Assembly: GCA_015522385.1 (NCBI GenBank)
Contig: WAMJ01000119.1
Coordinates: forward strand, 1 to 64,000
DNA from: Candidatus Heimdallarchaeota archaeon
Lineage (GTDB): Archaea > Asgardarchaeota > Heimdallarchaeia > Heimdallarchaeales > Kariarchaeaceae
Direction: 5' to 3'
DNA: 64,000 nucleotides
The position numbers and the translations under genes are program-made. Each line of letters begins with the position of its first letter. The stretch's first letter is position 1. The notes below the pieces were generated by a model. It was not told the DNA's origin and searched no databases. It saw only the letters and a list, made by a program, of their open reading frames with translations. This document shows positions 1-7,386 of the stretch, in pieces.

Positions 1-953
1 CGGAGCAGAGGCTGAAACTCAATGAAGGTGGTGTGGCGACGGGGTACTTCGAGGTATGGGAACCTGTTTCGAGGGTGGCGTGGCTCGATGTAGGGAGGAG
101 GGTGATGAGGACTTTTGGTGGGACATATGGGCTCTACGGACACCAGTCATACATCACGAGGTGGAAGCAGTTAGAGGGAACGGAGCTCCCCCCCATCAAA
201 CCTCTGCTCTCAGTCGACATGCTCAAGGACAACAGGGGTATCGCACTGTGTCCTGCACAGGAGCACAGAGCTTCACACGTACAGGAGGACTCTCCCGCAG
301 TGAAGCTGTGGTGGATGAACAGGCACATCGAGCTCATACAGGAGGAAATTGGAGACAGGACTCTGACCCAAGAGGTCATAAATGACGTCATCGCTGCCCC
401 GGAGAGGGAGAAGGAACTTATTTCACAGATTGGAACGAGGGATGTGCAGAAGATCGGGACGACCTTGGAGGCAGACACCCCCTTCCTCGCTAACCTCTTG
501 CTCGACCGCAGGGTGAACCAGGGACTACTGGGCATACCACTCAGATCCCACGGATTGGTGAATAAACTCGTCTCCGACACCATATCGAGGAACTTCTACA
601 GGATTGCGGTCGGGGACTACCCACTGGATTGGGAGATCGACGAGATCAATGGAGGATTCGACATAGGTGGCTTCGCACTTCCGCTGCTTCTGAGCGCATA
701 CCGCAGTTATGACATCGGAGAGGTGTTCCGCAAGTTGGCTGGATTTGACCCTTCATCCACGAGTGAACCCACGGGTGGTGTCCTGTTCGAGAAACCGGGG
801 ATATTCATCCCTGACAACTTCGTCCTCATCTCCAAGGGTGGTAAAAGAACCCTGCAGAGTACGGACACGAAGCTAGATCCTGCATTCAGGACACCCGACT
901 ACAGCGTGAGGCACACGGTGATCGGGCGTAGATTGTTGTTCTCCCGCGATTAG
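1..953 (+). CDS. Unknown protein, 5'-truncated
   Basis: The reading frame is open from base 3 to a TAG at 951-953, so the gene begins before the window and about 316 codons are visible. A GTG at 33 could be a start, but the frame stays open before it. I do not recognise the family. The visible part is soluble, mixed alpha/beta in character, with no membrane segment and no obvious metal or nucleotide motif. A tryptophan-rich patch (W-W-M) lies near the first third. Its stop overlaps by four bases with the stop of the convergent thioredoxin gene. Confidence 0.6.
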   Translation, partial: EQRLKLNEGGVATGYFEVWEPVSRVAWLDVGRRVMRTFGGTYGLYGHQSYITRWKQLEGTELPPIKPLLSVDMLKDNRGIALCPAQEHRASHVQEDSPAVKLWWMNRHIELIQEEIGDRTLTQEVINDVIAAPEREKELISQIGTRDVQKIGTTLEADTPFLANLLLDRRVNQGLLGIPLRSHGLVNKLVSDTISRNFYRIAVGDYPLDWEIDEINGGFDIGGFALPLLLSAYRSYDIGEVFRKLAGFDPSSTSEPTGGVLFEKPGIFIPDNFVLISKGGKRTLQSTDTKLDPAFRTPDYSVRHTVIGRRLLFSRD

Positions 954-1525
954 GAAGTCTTGCCTTTCTTGCGACGGAAGAGGATAACAGCAACGAGGAC
1001 GGATCCAGTCACACCCCATAACAGAAGAATGAGGGGATCTGACGTTGAACAGTTAGAGGGAAACTCCGAGACGTCTGAGCCAGAGTTGACAAGACGGAAG
1101 AGGTCAAATAGAGTTGACTTCTCCTGCACTCCCAGCAGGCAGGCACGGAGCTCAGAACCATCGAGTACGAGGAATGTGGGGTACCCGTCAACGGAGTAGC
1201 TCTTCTTGATAGTTCCACCTACGTCCATTCCAAGTACCCATGGTGAGGGGAAACTCTCGTTGTAGGTGAGGACATCAGAGATGGAGTCTTGGGGGGACGG
1301 GGACAGCGAATAGAGTGGGACATCAGGATAGGCATTGTGAGCTTCTAGAAGGTCGGGGTGCTGGTCTTGGCAGTTGTCACACCATGTGGCGAAGATCTCC
1401 ACAATGATCATGTCCGACGGTAGGTTCTGTGACTTGCCAGATGTGTCAGTGTAGGTGAGCGAGGATGCTGAGCTTGCTTCAGCGACTGAGATAAGTAGTA
1501 TCAGGATAAGGGCGATTAACCGCAT
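950..1525 (-). CDS. Membrane-anchored thioredoxin-like (TlpA/ResA type) protein
   Basis: This 191-residue protein has an N-terminal signal peptide (about residues 1-18, L/I-rich), a thioredoxin-fold domain with the redox pair W-C-D-N-C at 48-52, a cis-proline G-Y-P-T-F near residue 118, and a C-terminal membrane helix (about 166-184) followed by basic R-R-K-K-G-K. The layout places the redox domain outside the cytoplasm, tethered by the C-terminal helix. The family exchanges thiols and disulfides on exported proteins or cytochromes; the substrate here is unknown. Start is the ATG at 1525, with a TATA-like tatatg about 26 bases upstream on this strand (near 1550), suggesting a leaderless transcript. 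No partner gene such as a cytochrome maturation factor is adjacent. Confidence 0.8.
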   Translation of the reverse strand: MRLIALILILLISVAEASSASSLTYTDTSGKSQNLPSDMIIVEIFATWCDNCQDQHPDLLEAHNAYPDVPLYSLSPSPQDSISDVLTYNESFPSPWVLGMDVGGTIKKSYSVDGYPTFLVLDGSELRACLLGVQEKSTLFDLFRLVNSGSDVSEFPSNCSTSDPLILLLWGVTGSVLVAVILFRRKKGKTS

Positions 1526-2076
1526 GAGGATATAATCACACCACCGTATATGAACACCCGAATCGGATCTGTTTTCACAGAAAATAGATGGACTCAGTAT
1601 TCATTCTTCCCAGAACCACCTCCAGACTATCTTTCAGGTGAAGAGGAGAATATTCGAGACAAAATCCAAAAGACACCTTGGAATTTTTCCGAATTTATCG
1701 TGATTTTATAGGTCGATATATTTTCCAAAGTAAAAGTGGATTGAAACACAGTATTTTCGATGATTCGTCACCAAACTTATGGATAGTGGACATATTAAAG
1801 AATTAAGAAAAGAGCTTTTGATACCCTCTCGATAGGGATACAGAAATTACGGTTCATGTTTTTTAATCAAATCTGGATATGATATAGACACGCGTATCTT
1901 GTACACTTGGCCATTCAATATTCTCAATCACTGTTAGAACCATCCAATAATTAGAGACGACCATCTCTACCAGTAAATTGAGTAGGAGTCAACAGGAGGT
2001 ATAGAAACTATTTTTAAGTATCGATATGCAAGGAGTATTGTCCGAGAACATGTCTATCGACAGGTCTGAAGGACAC
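1526..2076. other. AT-rich intergenic stretch, no gene seen
   Basis: About 550 bases between the thioredoxin gene and tRNA-Cys. I find no convincing coding frame. The stretch is AT-rich, contains the thioredoxin promoter at its left end, and has a TATA-like tttttaagta near 2011-2020 that may drive the tRNA. A short CCCT/AGGG hairpin around 1830-1845 is too weak to call. Confidence 0.4.
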
Positions 2077-2147
2077 GCGCAGTTGGCAGAGTAGTTATGC
2101 AGCGGCCTGCAAAGCCGTGGACACGTGTGCAAATCACGTACTGCGCT
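2077..2147 (+). tRNA. tRNA-Cys (GCA)
   Basis: The sequence folds as a full cloverleaf of 71 bases. The acceptor stem is GCGCAGT (2077-2083) with ACTGCGC (2140-2146), all seven pairs matched. The D stem is GCA with TGC. The anticodon stem GCGGC/GCCGT (one G-T pair) encloses loop CTGCAAA, with anticodon GCA at 2109-2111. The T stem ACGTG/CACGT is perfect. Base 73 is T (2147), the usual cysteine identity discriminator. CCA is not encoded and no intron is seen. Two conserved tertiary-contact bases differ: the position expected to be G18 is A (2093), and T55 is G (2129), so the G18-Psi55 contact is replaced by A and G. A T-rich stretch follows. Confidence 0.92.
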
Positions 2148-2159
2148 TCTTTCCAGAGA

Positions 2160-3116
2160 TCAATGATATCCATCTAACCGACTTACTAACCAATCATCAA
2201 GGGATTTCTCAATGGGTATAGGCTCGAAATCCATGAGAGAATGTAGGAGTGTGGTGTCTAGGCAGCGAATCGAAGCGAGTGTTCGTACCCTGTACCTTGA
2301 CAACCCCCTATTGGAGCTCTTCCCCTTTAGTCCATTCTTGAGCTCCACCACAAGGGCAGCAAAATATGCAACCGGGTAAGGGATCTTGCGTCGAGGGGGA
2401 TCCACACCGAGCTTCTCGCTGAGTAGATAGACAAATTCGTGGAAACCGATGGCCTGTCCCTGCACGTTAATCGCCTTCCCCCACATCTTCTGGTTGTCCA
2501 TCGCATAGACCATGACACGTGAGAGATCACGGGCGTCGACGTATCCCAGTTTCCCGTTCCTGCTGATTAGCGGGAGCTTGCCGTTCTCCAACCTTGTCGA
2601 GAACTCCACAAGGAAGTTCTGGTCACCAGGTCCACCGATGAACGGAGGACGTACGATTACATAAGGAAGACCGCATTTCTTCACCAATTGCTCCGCTCTT
2701 ACCTTGGACTTACCATAGGGTGAGTATGGCTCCTGCGGTGAATCCTCTTTCCGGGGAACATTCACCGAGATAGAGTAAGTGGCGATAGAGCTGACAAAGA
2801 CAAGGAGCTGGGTGTTACTCCTCCTGCACTGCTCGATCACATGCTGAGTACCTCTGATGTTCACAGCTTCAAGGAGGTCCTGCTCAGCACCTGTGAGTGC
2901 AGCTGCACAGTGAAACCACACTCCCTCGGGGAACTCGGTGCCCCAGTCACTCTGTGATATATCCACACGACGGGTATCTGCTCCAAGCTCTGCGAGTTCA
3001 TTCAGTCTCTGCTCATTTCTTCCAAGGGCTATGACATTGTGCCCCTCTCCGAGTAGCATTCTGCACAATGTTCTGCCGACAAGACCGGTTGCACCCGTGA
3101 CTATACAGGATGTCAT
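2160..3116 (-). CDS. NAD(P)-dependent epimerase/dehydratase (extended SDR)
   Basis: A Rossmann-fold sugar-nucleotide epimerase/dehydratase-like protein of 318 residues. The N-terminus has the nucleotide-binding T-G-A-T-G-L-V-G motif, and the catalytic Y-x-x-x-K appears as Y-G-K-S-K in the middle, preceded by a V-S-S-I-A strand with the catalytic serine. The start chosen is the ATG at 3116, directly before the first beta strand; the frame runs 31 codons further but those residues are not SDR-like and would overlap the divergent gene's promoter. It is convergent with tRNA-Cys 12 bases away. The substrate cannot be read from sequence; steroid-dehydrogenase-like or nucleotide-sugar enzymes both fit. 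Confidence 0.82.
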   Translation of the reverse strand: MTSCIVTGATGLVGRTLCRMLLGEGHNVIALGRNEQRLNELAELGADTRRVDISQSDWGTEFPEGVWFHCAAALTGAEQDLLEAVNIRGTQHVIEQCRRSNTQLLVFVSSIATYSISVNVPRKEDSPQEPYSPYGKSKVRAEQLVKKCGLPYVIVRPPFIGGPGDQNFLVEFSTRLENGKLPLISRNGKLGYVDARDLSRVMVYAMDNQKMWGKAINVQGQAIGFHEFVYLLSEKLGVDPPRRKIPYPVAYFAALVVELKNGLKGKSSNRGLSRYRVRTLASIRCLDTTLLHSLMDFEPIPIEKSLDDWLVSRLDGYH

Positions 3117-3171
3117 AATCCAGTCGTACACATATGACTTTCTAAAGCTATTTGTCGAGCGGAGACCACAA

Positions 3172-3201
3172 CAGCTTATACAGTGGGAAATATACCATGA
3201 T
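3172..3201 (+). promoter_or_regulatory. TATA box for leaderless histidine phosphatase gene
   Basis: A TTATAC element at 3176-3181 is centred about 25 bases before the GTG at 3202, the spacing expected when transcription begins at or next to the start codon. Confidence 0.5.
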
Positions 3202-3687
3202 GTGGACATCGTACATCTCAGGCACTCGAAACGTGCCCCGCCCTCACCTCATCTCGTGCAGGAGGGTGTGGACATGGCCCGCTATCTCTCAGATCGATAT
3301 GGTTTTGGAGAATTTGACCTCGTGGTGACTAGCCCACTCCCTAGGGCTATTGAGACCGCAGTAGCGATGGGATATGCTCCCGTCCACTTGGAAGAATTAC
3401 TGGTTGACATGGGATCGATAGTGGACGATGTGGGATACCCAGCACCATTCTCTGAGTACAGAGAGAGCTACCTAAGAGGAGGAACAGTAAGGACGCTGGG
3501 AGATAAAATTGCAGACCTCATCCGAGGATATGGAGTCGATAAGATACTGCTGGTCTCCCACGGGGGAATTGTTGAGGCGTCTCTCCTTGGGCTCACATCG
3601 GGCCAATTCAGCAGAGACATCGATCTATTTTCATATTGTGAGGGATTTGGTATTAGCAGAGGTAATATCGTTATCTACAGGACCTGA
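3202..3687 (+). CDS. Histidine phosphatase (phosphoglycerate mutase-like)
   Basis: A 161-residue member of the histidine phosphatase superfamily. The catalytic motif reads L-R-H-S at residues 6-9 (R-H-S instead of the common R-H-G), the second catalytic histidine lies in V-S-H-G-G near residue 115, and the acid/arginine motif is represented by T-S-P-L-P-R-A. The protein is shorter than true cofactor-dependent phosphoglycerate mutases, so a small-molecule or protein phosphatase role is more likely than glycolysis. The GTG at 3202 is chosen because it begins the first strand and sits 25 bases after a TATA box; the frame remains open much further upstream, antisense to the epimerase gene. Confidence 0.8.
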   Translation: MDIVHLRHSKRAPPSPHLVQEGVDMARYLSDRYGFGEFDLVVTSPLPRAIETAVAMGYAPVHLEELLVDMGSIVDDVGYPAPFSEYRESYLRGGTVRTLGDKIADLIRGYGVDKILLVSHGGIVEASLLGLTSGQFSRDIDLFSYCEGFGISRGNIVIYRT

Positions 3688-3696
3688 GAAGGCCTA

Positions 3697-4704
3697 CTAC
3701 TCGAAGAAGTTGTCCTCGACCTCAAGGTCGGATGAGTCAATCTGCACGTAGACGAGATCACGCATGTAGGGGTGGACGAGCTTGAGTGGCTTCTCGAGGA
3801 AATTTAACTGGAACGTGTCCTCACCTCTAAGCGAGACCTCGATGACACCACCTGTCGCCTCAGTCCTTCCTTCATAGTGGTGGATCTCAGCGGTACCTGC
3901 GATGAGGTCGAGTTTTAGGTACTTCTGCTGCAACTGGGTGAGTTTGTGCAACATGCTTACCTTCCCCTTCACCGACCTTTTCCCCTCCCAAGCCTCCTCG
4001 ATGGAGAGAGAGGTCGACTCGATCTCCTTCTTCAATGTGACCAGCACCAGATCCCCACGGGTCGTCCCGAGTATGTACTCCTTTGAGGACAGGATAGATA
4101 CGCACTCCAATCCCCCCTTGTACCTTTCCTTAGCAACGAGTTCCACCTCGATATCCGACTTGAGCATCTTACCCTTGAGCTTATAGACTAAGAATGTCCC
4201 CTTTTTCGTCCCTGCGATCATCACCTCATCCTGTATATCGACCGAGGTAAACTCGTCCATGTATGTGGTCTTACCTACGTGCTCGAACCTCTGCACACCC
4301 TTGATTTTGAAGATGTTCACCCTCGATTTGGGGTCGAAATCAGGGTCTACCACGGTCACGGTGACGAGGTGCTCGCCATCGAAGAAAGCCCCGTTTATCG
4401 ATTTTGGAGGATTGTCAAACTCGACCTCCTTGAATACCCAGCCCTCCTTAGTTCGGTCGGTGAGGTAGGCCTTGGTTGTATTCTTTGATCGGAGAATTCG
4501 GAGGAATTTTCCCTTATACTCGAACGTGGCGATCGGGACCTCGGACGACTTCACATCGATTCGGTGAGCGAGGTGATATTTTCCTTCGTCCTTGTACAGT
4601 CCAACATAACCATCGCGATTGGCGACTTCTAGGATCAATCTACCCCCTAATTCGTAGCTTGTCATGAAGAGGATTGGGGTGTCAAAGCTCTCGAGAACCG
4701 TCAT
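3697..4704 (-). CDS. Beta-propeller-like protein paired with a small GTPase
   Basis: This 335-residue protein is built of regularly spaced short beta strands (for example ILGTTRGDLVLVTL and MIAGTKKGTFLVYKL), the pattern of WD40/PQQ-type propeller blades. No blade matches a named family well, so function is unknown. Start is set at the ATG at 4704, preceded by the Shine-Dalgarno-like AGGTGAT; an in-frame ATG at 4725 would overlap the GTPase gene. It lies 4 bases downstream of the small GTPase on the same strand, so the two are almost certainly co-transcribed. Propellers often regulate or scaffold small GTPases, making an effector or exchange-factor role a reasonable but unproven inference. Confidence 0.6.
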   Translation of the reverse strand: MTVLESFDTPILFMTSYELGGRLILEVANRDGYVGLYKDEGKYHLAHRIDVKSSEVPIATFEYKGKFLRILRSKNTTKAYLTDRTKEGWVFKEVEFDNPPKSINGAFFDGEHLVTVTVVDPDFDPKSRVNIFKIKGVQRFEHVGKTTYMDEFTSVDIQDEVMIAGTKKGTFLVYKLKGKMLKSDIEVELVAKERYKGGLECVSILSSKEYILGTTRGDLVLVTLKKEIESTSLSIEEAWEGKRSVKGKVSMLHKLTQLQQKYLKLDLIAGTAEIHHYEGRTEATGGVIEVSLRGEDTFQLNFLEKPLKLVHPYMRDLVYVQIDSSDLEVEDNFFE

Positions 4705-4708
4705 AGTA

Positions 4709-5236
4709 TCACCTGGCATTTTCATCGTAGAGTAGTTTGGCGATCTGGAGGAAGGCGTCCTCTACCCTCATTCCAGTGAGAGCGGAGGTCTCAATGTATC
4801 CAATACAACTGTCTATTTCCCTTGCCTTTTGGTTACCCTCTCTCCGATAGACCACCCGGTCGTTCCTGAGATCATTCTTGTTCCCGACCAGTATGAATTT
4901 GAGATCAGGGGAGAATTTCCCTACTTCCTCAAGCCAGACTTCCACATTCTCGAAGGTGTCACGACGAGTCAGGTCGAAGACGATAAGCGCGCCCTTCGCT
5001 CCCTTGAAGAAGAGGTTCCGTATGGAAGTGAAGAGTGTACCTGCAGCAATATCCCAGAGATTCAGGAGCACGTTAGAGCCGTTGATTTCCTGATAGCGGT
5101 TGTATGGCTCCATGCCGACTGTGGTGATGTAGTCCTTCGTGAATTTCCCATGGAGGAATCTCTGTACCAGAGATGTCTTACCAACTGCAGGATCGCCTAG
5201 TAGAAGGATTTTGAAGGTATAGTCTACATCAGGCAT
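4709..5236 (-). CDS. Ras/Rab-like small GTPase with altered switch II
   Basis: A 175-residue small GTPase. Seen in order: G1 G-D-P-A-V-G-K-T at 14-21, switch I with the T-T-V-G threonine at 38-41, N-K-N-D (G4) at 119-122, and T-S-A-L (G5) near 151. The G3 motif, normally D-x-x-G-Q, reads D-I-A-A-G-T (62-67): by ungapped alignment to Rab proteins the conserved glycine is Ala65 and the catalytic glutamine is Gly66. There is no C-terminal cysteine for lipid attachment. The ATG at 5236 follows AGGAG and begins at the first strand; an 18-codon extension to 5290 is less likely. Relatives are abundant in Asgard archaea and eukaryotes. It is followed by the propeller gene 4 bases on. Confidence 0.88.
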   Translation of the reverse strand: MPDVDYTFKILLLGDPAVGKTSLVQRFLHGKFTKDYITTVGMEPYNRYQEINGSNVLLNLWDIAAGTLFTSIRNLFFKGAKGALIVFDLTRRDTFENVEVWLEEVGKFSPDLKFILVGNKNDLRNDRVVYRREGNQKAREIDSCIGYIETSALTGMRVEDAFLQIAKLLYDENAR

Positions 5237-5324
5237 GTTTTTTCTCTCCTCTTTGACTGTTTTCCTTGCTGTATTAAAGATTAGTACCATCCCCTACGAA
5301 TATCTCCCAGAAATTCGGCCCGAA

Positions 5325-6128
5325 TTAAAGATTCGTTTGACCAAGGTCTACGGTAAGCACCTGCCCTTGCATCTTCGAGGTTTCAAGCAATAGCTTCACT
5401 ATAGGGAGGATATCCTCAACGTTAAGCACACCGCCTAAAGGGTTCTTGTTCCTCACCTTGGCAATAATAGCCTCCTCAATGGTCAGATTATTCTTCTCGG
5501 CGTAGCTGTTGAGTTCCTCGATGTGACGATCGGTCATCACGTAGCCTGGTGCGATGGTATTGCAAATGATCCCAAACTCGGAACCCTCGAGGGCGAATGC
5601 CTGCCCCAACATATGGACACCGGCCTTACTCACCGCATAGGCAAGTTTCTTGGGAGAAGGTTCCTTTCCAGTTGTGGAACCGAAGAATACGATATTCCCT
5701 CCGTTCGTCTCCTTCATCCACTTGAAGACTTCCTTGCCGATTAGGTAAGCAGAGGTAAGATTTAGATCTACAACTTTCTTGAACTCCTCGTAGGTATACT
5801 CGTCTGCTGCGCGTGAGAATAAGCTCCCCCCAGCCAGGTGCACCATCCCATCAAGCTTTCTCACACGTGCACGGAGCTTCGCGAAACCCTCGATGATGGA
5901 CTCCTCTGAGAAATAGTCAATCTCAACATGATCGATATCCAGACCTTGGTTGACTAAGAATTCGACGAAGTAGGAACTCTTCTCTGAGCCCATCGAAACC
6001 ACCCTGAATCCGTTCTCAACGAGATAGGGTACGAGAACTTTACCGATACCACTGCCAGGAGCGATGACTAGGACAACAGGGATATCATCCTCTTCGGTAT
6101 TGGAGAGTTCTACAGTTCCAAGTGACAT
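5325..6128 (-). CDS. Short-chain dehydrogenase/reductase
   Basis: A classical SDR of 267 residues: cofactor-binding P-G-S-G-I-G near the N-terminus, H-L-A-G-G in place of N-A-G, catalytic serine in F-G-S-T-T-G, catalytic Y-A-V-S-K, and the P-G motif A-P-G-Y-V-M-T after it. The C-terminus resembles beta-ketoacyl reductases (G-Q-V-L-T-V-D-L-G), but the substrate is not determined. The ATG at 6128 is preferred over the GTG at 6146 because an ATTTATAG box is centred about 25 bases upstream, giving a leaderless transcript. That box lies in the 27 bases between this gene and the MFS transporter. Confidence 0.85.
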   Translation of the reverse strand: MSLGTVELSNTEEDDIPVVLVIAPGSGIGKVLVPYLVENGFRVVSMGSEKSSYFVEFLVNQGLDIDHVEIDYFSEESIIEGFAKLRARVRKLDGMVHLAGGSLFSRAADEYTYEEFKKVVDLNLTSAYLIGKEVFKWMKETNGGNIVFFGSTTGKEPSPKKLAYAVSKAGVHMLGQAFALEGSEFGIICNTIAPGYVMTDRHIEELNSYAEKNNLTIEEAIIAKVRNKNPLGGVLNVEDILPIVKLLLETSKMQGQVLTVDLGQTNL

Positions 6129-6155
6129 TAGAGAACATTGGAGCACTGCTATAAA

Positions 6156-7340
6156 TCAATTTACTCTAGGTTCAGGAATGGTGAGAAAAGCGAAGGAGAA
6201 GATGAGGCGAAGGACAGCGGTCGAGAGGAAGAGCTCCTTGTACCCGACGTAGAAGAGGGCAAAATCAGCGAAGAGCCCAAAGCCAAGAGAACCAAGGAAT
6301 GTCATGACCCCCCAGACGAAAGCGTGTGTGCCTAAAAACCAGCCCTTGTCCTGAGGCCTACTGAGCGCGTTGCAGGTATCAAGGATGTAGTTCTTCTGTG
6401 TGATAGAGTACAGACCGAACGTTGTACCCGCCAGTATACGAATGAGGAGGAGATGAGTCCAGTCAGTTGCGAAGGCGAAAACCACAGGTACAAGGAAAAG
6501 GGATACACGAGAGAGAAAGAAGGTCATCCTGTACCTCCCAAGGAACCTCCGGATTCGCTCGCTGTAGCGAGCAGTGGCACTGAAGCCAAGAAAAGCAGTG
6601 AACCAAATGAACGCCACCTGCTGTGAATTTGCGAGGTTGTTCGTTGCGCGAGGGAATAAGGGCCAAGTTGTGGACATCGAGAAGGCGAATAATGCATCCG
6701 CTGCGACGAAACGACGGAAAGATCTGACACGGAGAGGTTCAAATATGTTCTGCGTCTTAGCGACCTGTAGCTCCTGATCGGGAAATTCCCGGGTTCGACT
6801 GATGAGAAGAATGCTGACAAACGCCCCACTGAAACTTAGAGCAGCGACCCCAAAGAGAAAGACGTAAGGATTGGCAAACCTGTCACTAAGACTCCCCGTC
6901 ATTAGGTAAAAGACCCCACCAGCAAGTGAGGCAAATGCGCCAATCTTCCCCAGCATCTGCGCTCTCTCCTCTACGCTAAAGCTGTCGCCAATGAGTGCGT
7001 TCCATGAAGGTTGCACTGCAGAGAAGCCAATATTGTATAGTGAGAAGATGAGAATTATCATGAGAGGAGAGTACACCTGAAATAAAACGAAGGAAGAGAG
7101 TGCGGAGATACCAAAGCCTAGAAGAAGGATCTTAGCCCTACCCCTGCTGTCTGAGAGGCGACCGAATACATTCTGGCTGGCGAAAGCCAATATGTTCTGT
7201 AGGGAGAGCATTATCCCGACCTGACTAGCAGATGCACCATTGTGATCTGCCCACAGTGAGGCAAAGGTGAAGAGGATTCTCTCCCCCACATTCTGGAATG
7301 TAGACACGATATTGTACTTTCGCAGCAGCGTCAATGCCAT
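6156..7340 (-). CDS. Major facilitator superfamily transporter
   Basis: A 394-residue polytopic membrane protein with about twelve hydrophobic helices. The loop between helices 2 and 3 carries the MFS signature G-R-L-S-D-S-R-G-R-A-K. The helices are typical in length and the two halves are separated by a hydrophilic loop near the middle containing T-R-E-F-P-D. Sequence alone does not give the substrate; drug/proton antiporters and sugar porters share this pattern. The ATG at 7340 lies about 24 bases after a TTTTAAG box, again suggesting leaderless transcription. The gene is followed by the SDR gene 27 bases on, which has its own TATA box. Confidence 0.85.
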   Translation of the reverse strand: MALTLLRKYNIVSTFQNVGERILFTFASLWADHNGASASQVGIMLSLQNILAFASQNVFGRLSDSRGRAKILLLGFGISALSSFVLFQVYSPLMIILIFSLYNIGFSAVQPSWNALIGDSFSVEERAQMLGKIGAFASLAGGVFYLMTGSLSDRFANPYVFLFGVAALSFSGAFVSILLISRTREFPDQELQVAKTQNIFEPLRVRSFRRFVAADALFAFSMSTTWPLFPRATNNLANSQQVAFIWFTAFLGFSATARYSERIRRFLGRYRMTFFLSRVSLFLVPVVFAFATDWTHLLLIRILAGTTFGLYSITQKNYILDTCNALSRPQDKGWFLGTHAFVWGVMTFLGSLGFGLFADFALFYVGYKELFLSTAVLRLIFSFAFLTIPEPRVN

Positions 7341-7386
7341 ACTCTAGAGCCGTTGGTATTGCTTAAAATCTAACTCTTAGGGATAA

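Noticed and set aside
134..583. Reverse-strand frame of 149 codons inside the first gene
   Set aside because: It lies within a longer, better supported frame and has low-complexity Ser/Cys content typical of antisense shadows.
1820..1850. Short CCCT/AGGG hairpin in the left intergenic region
   Set aside because: Only four base pairs; no promoter or conservation evidence.
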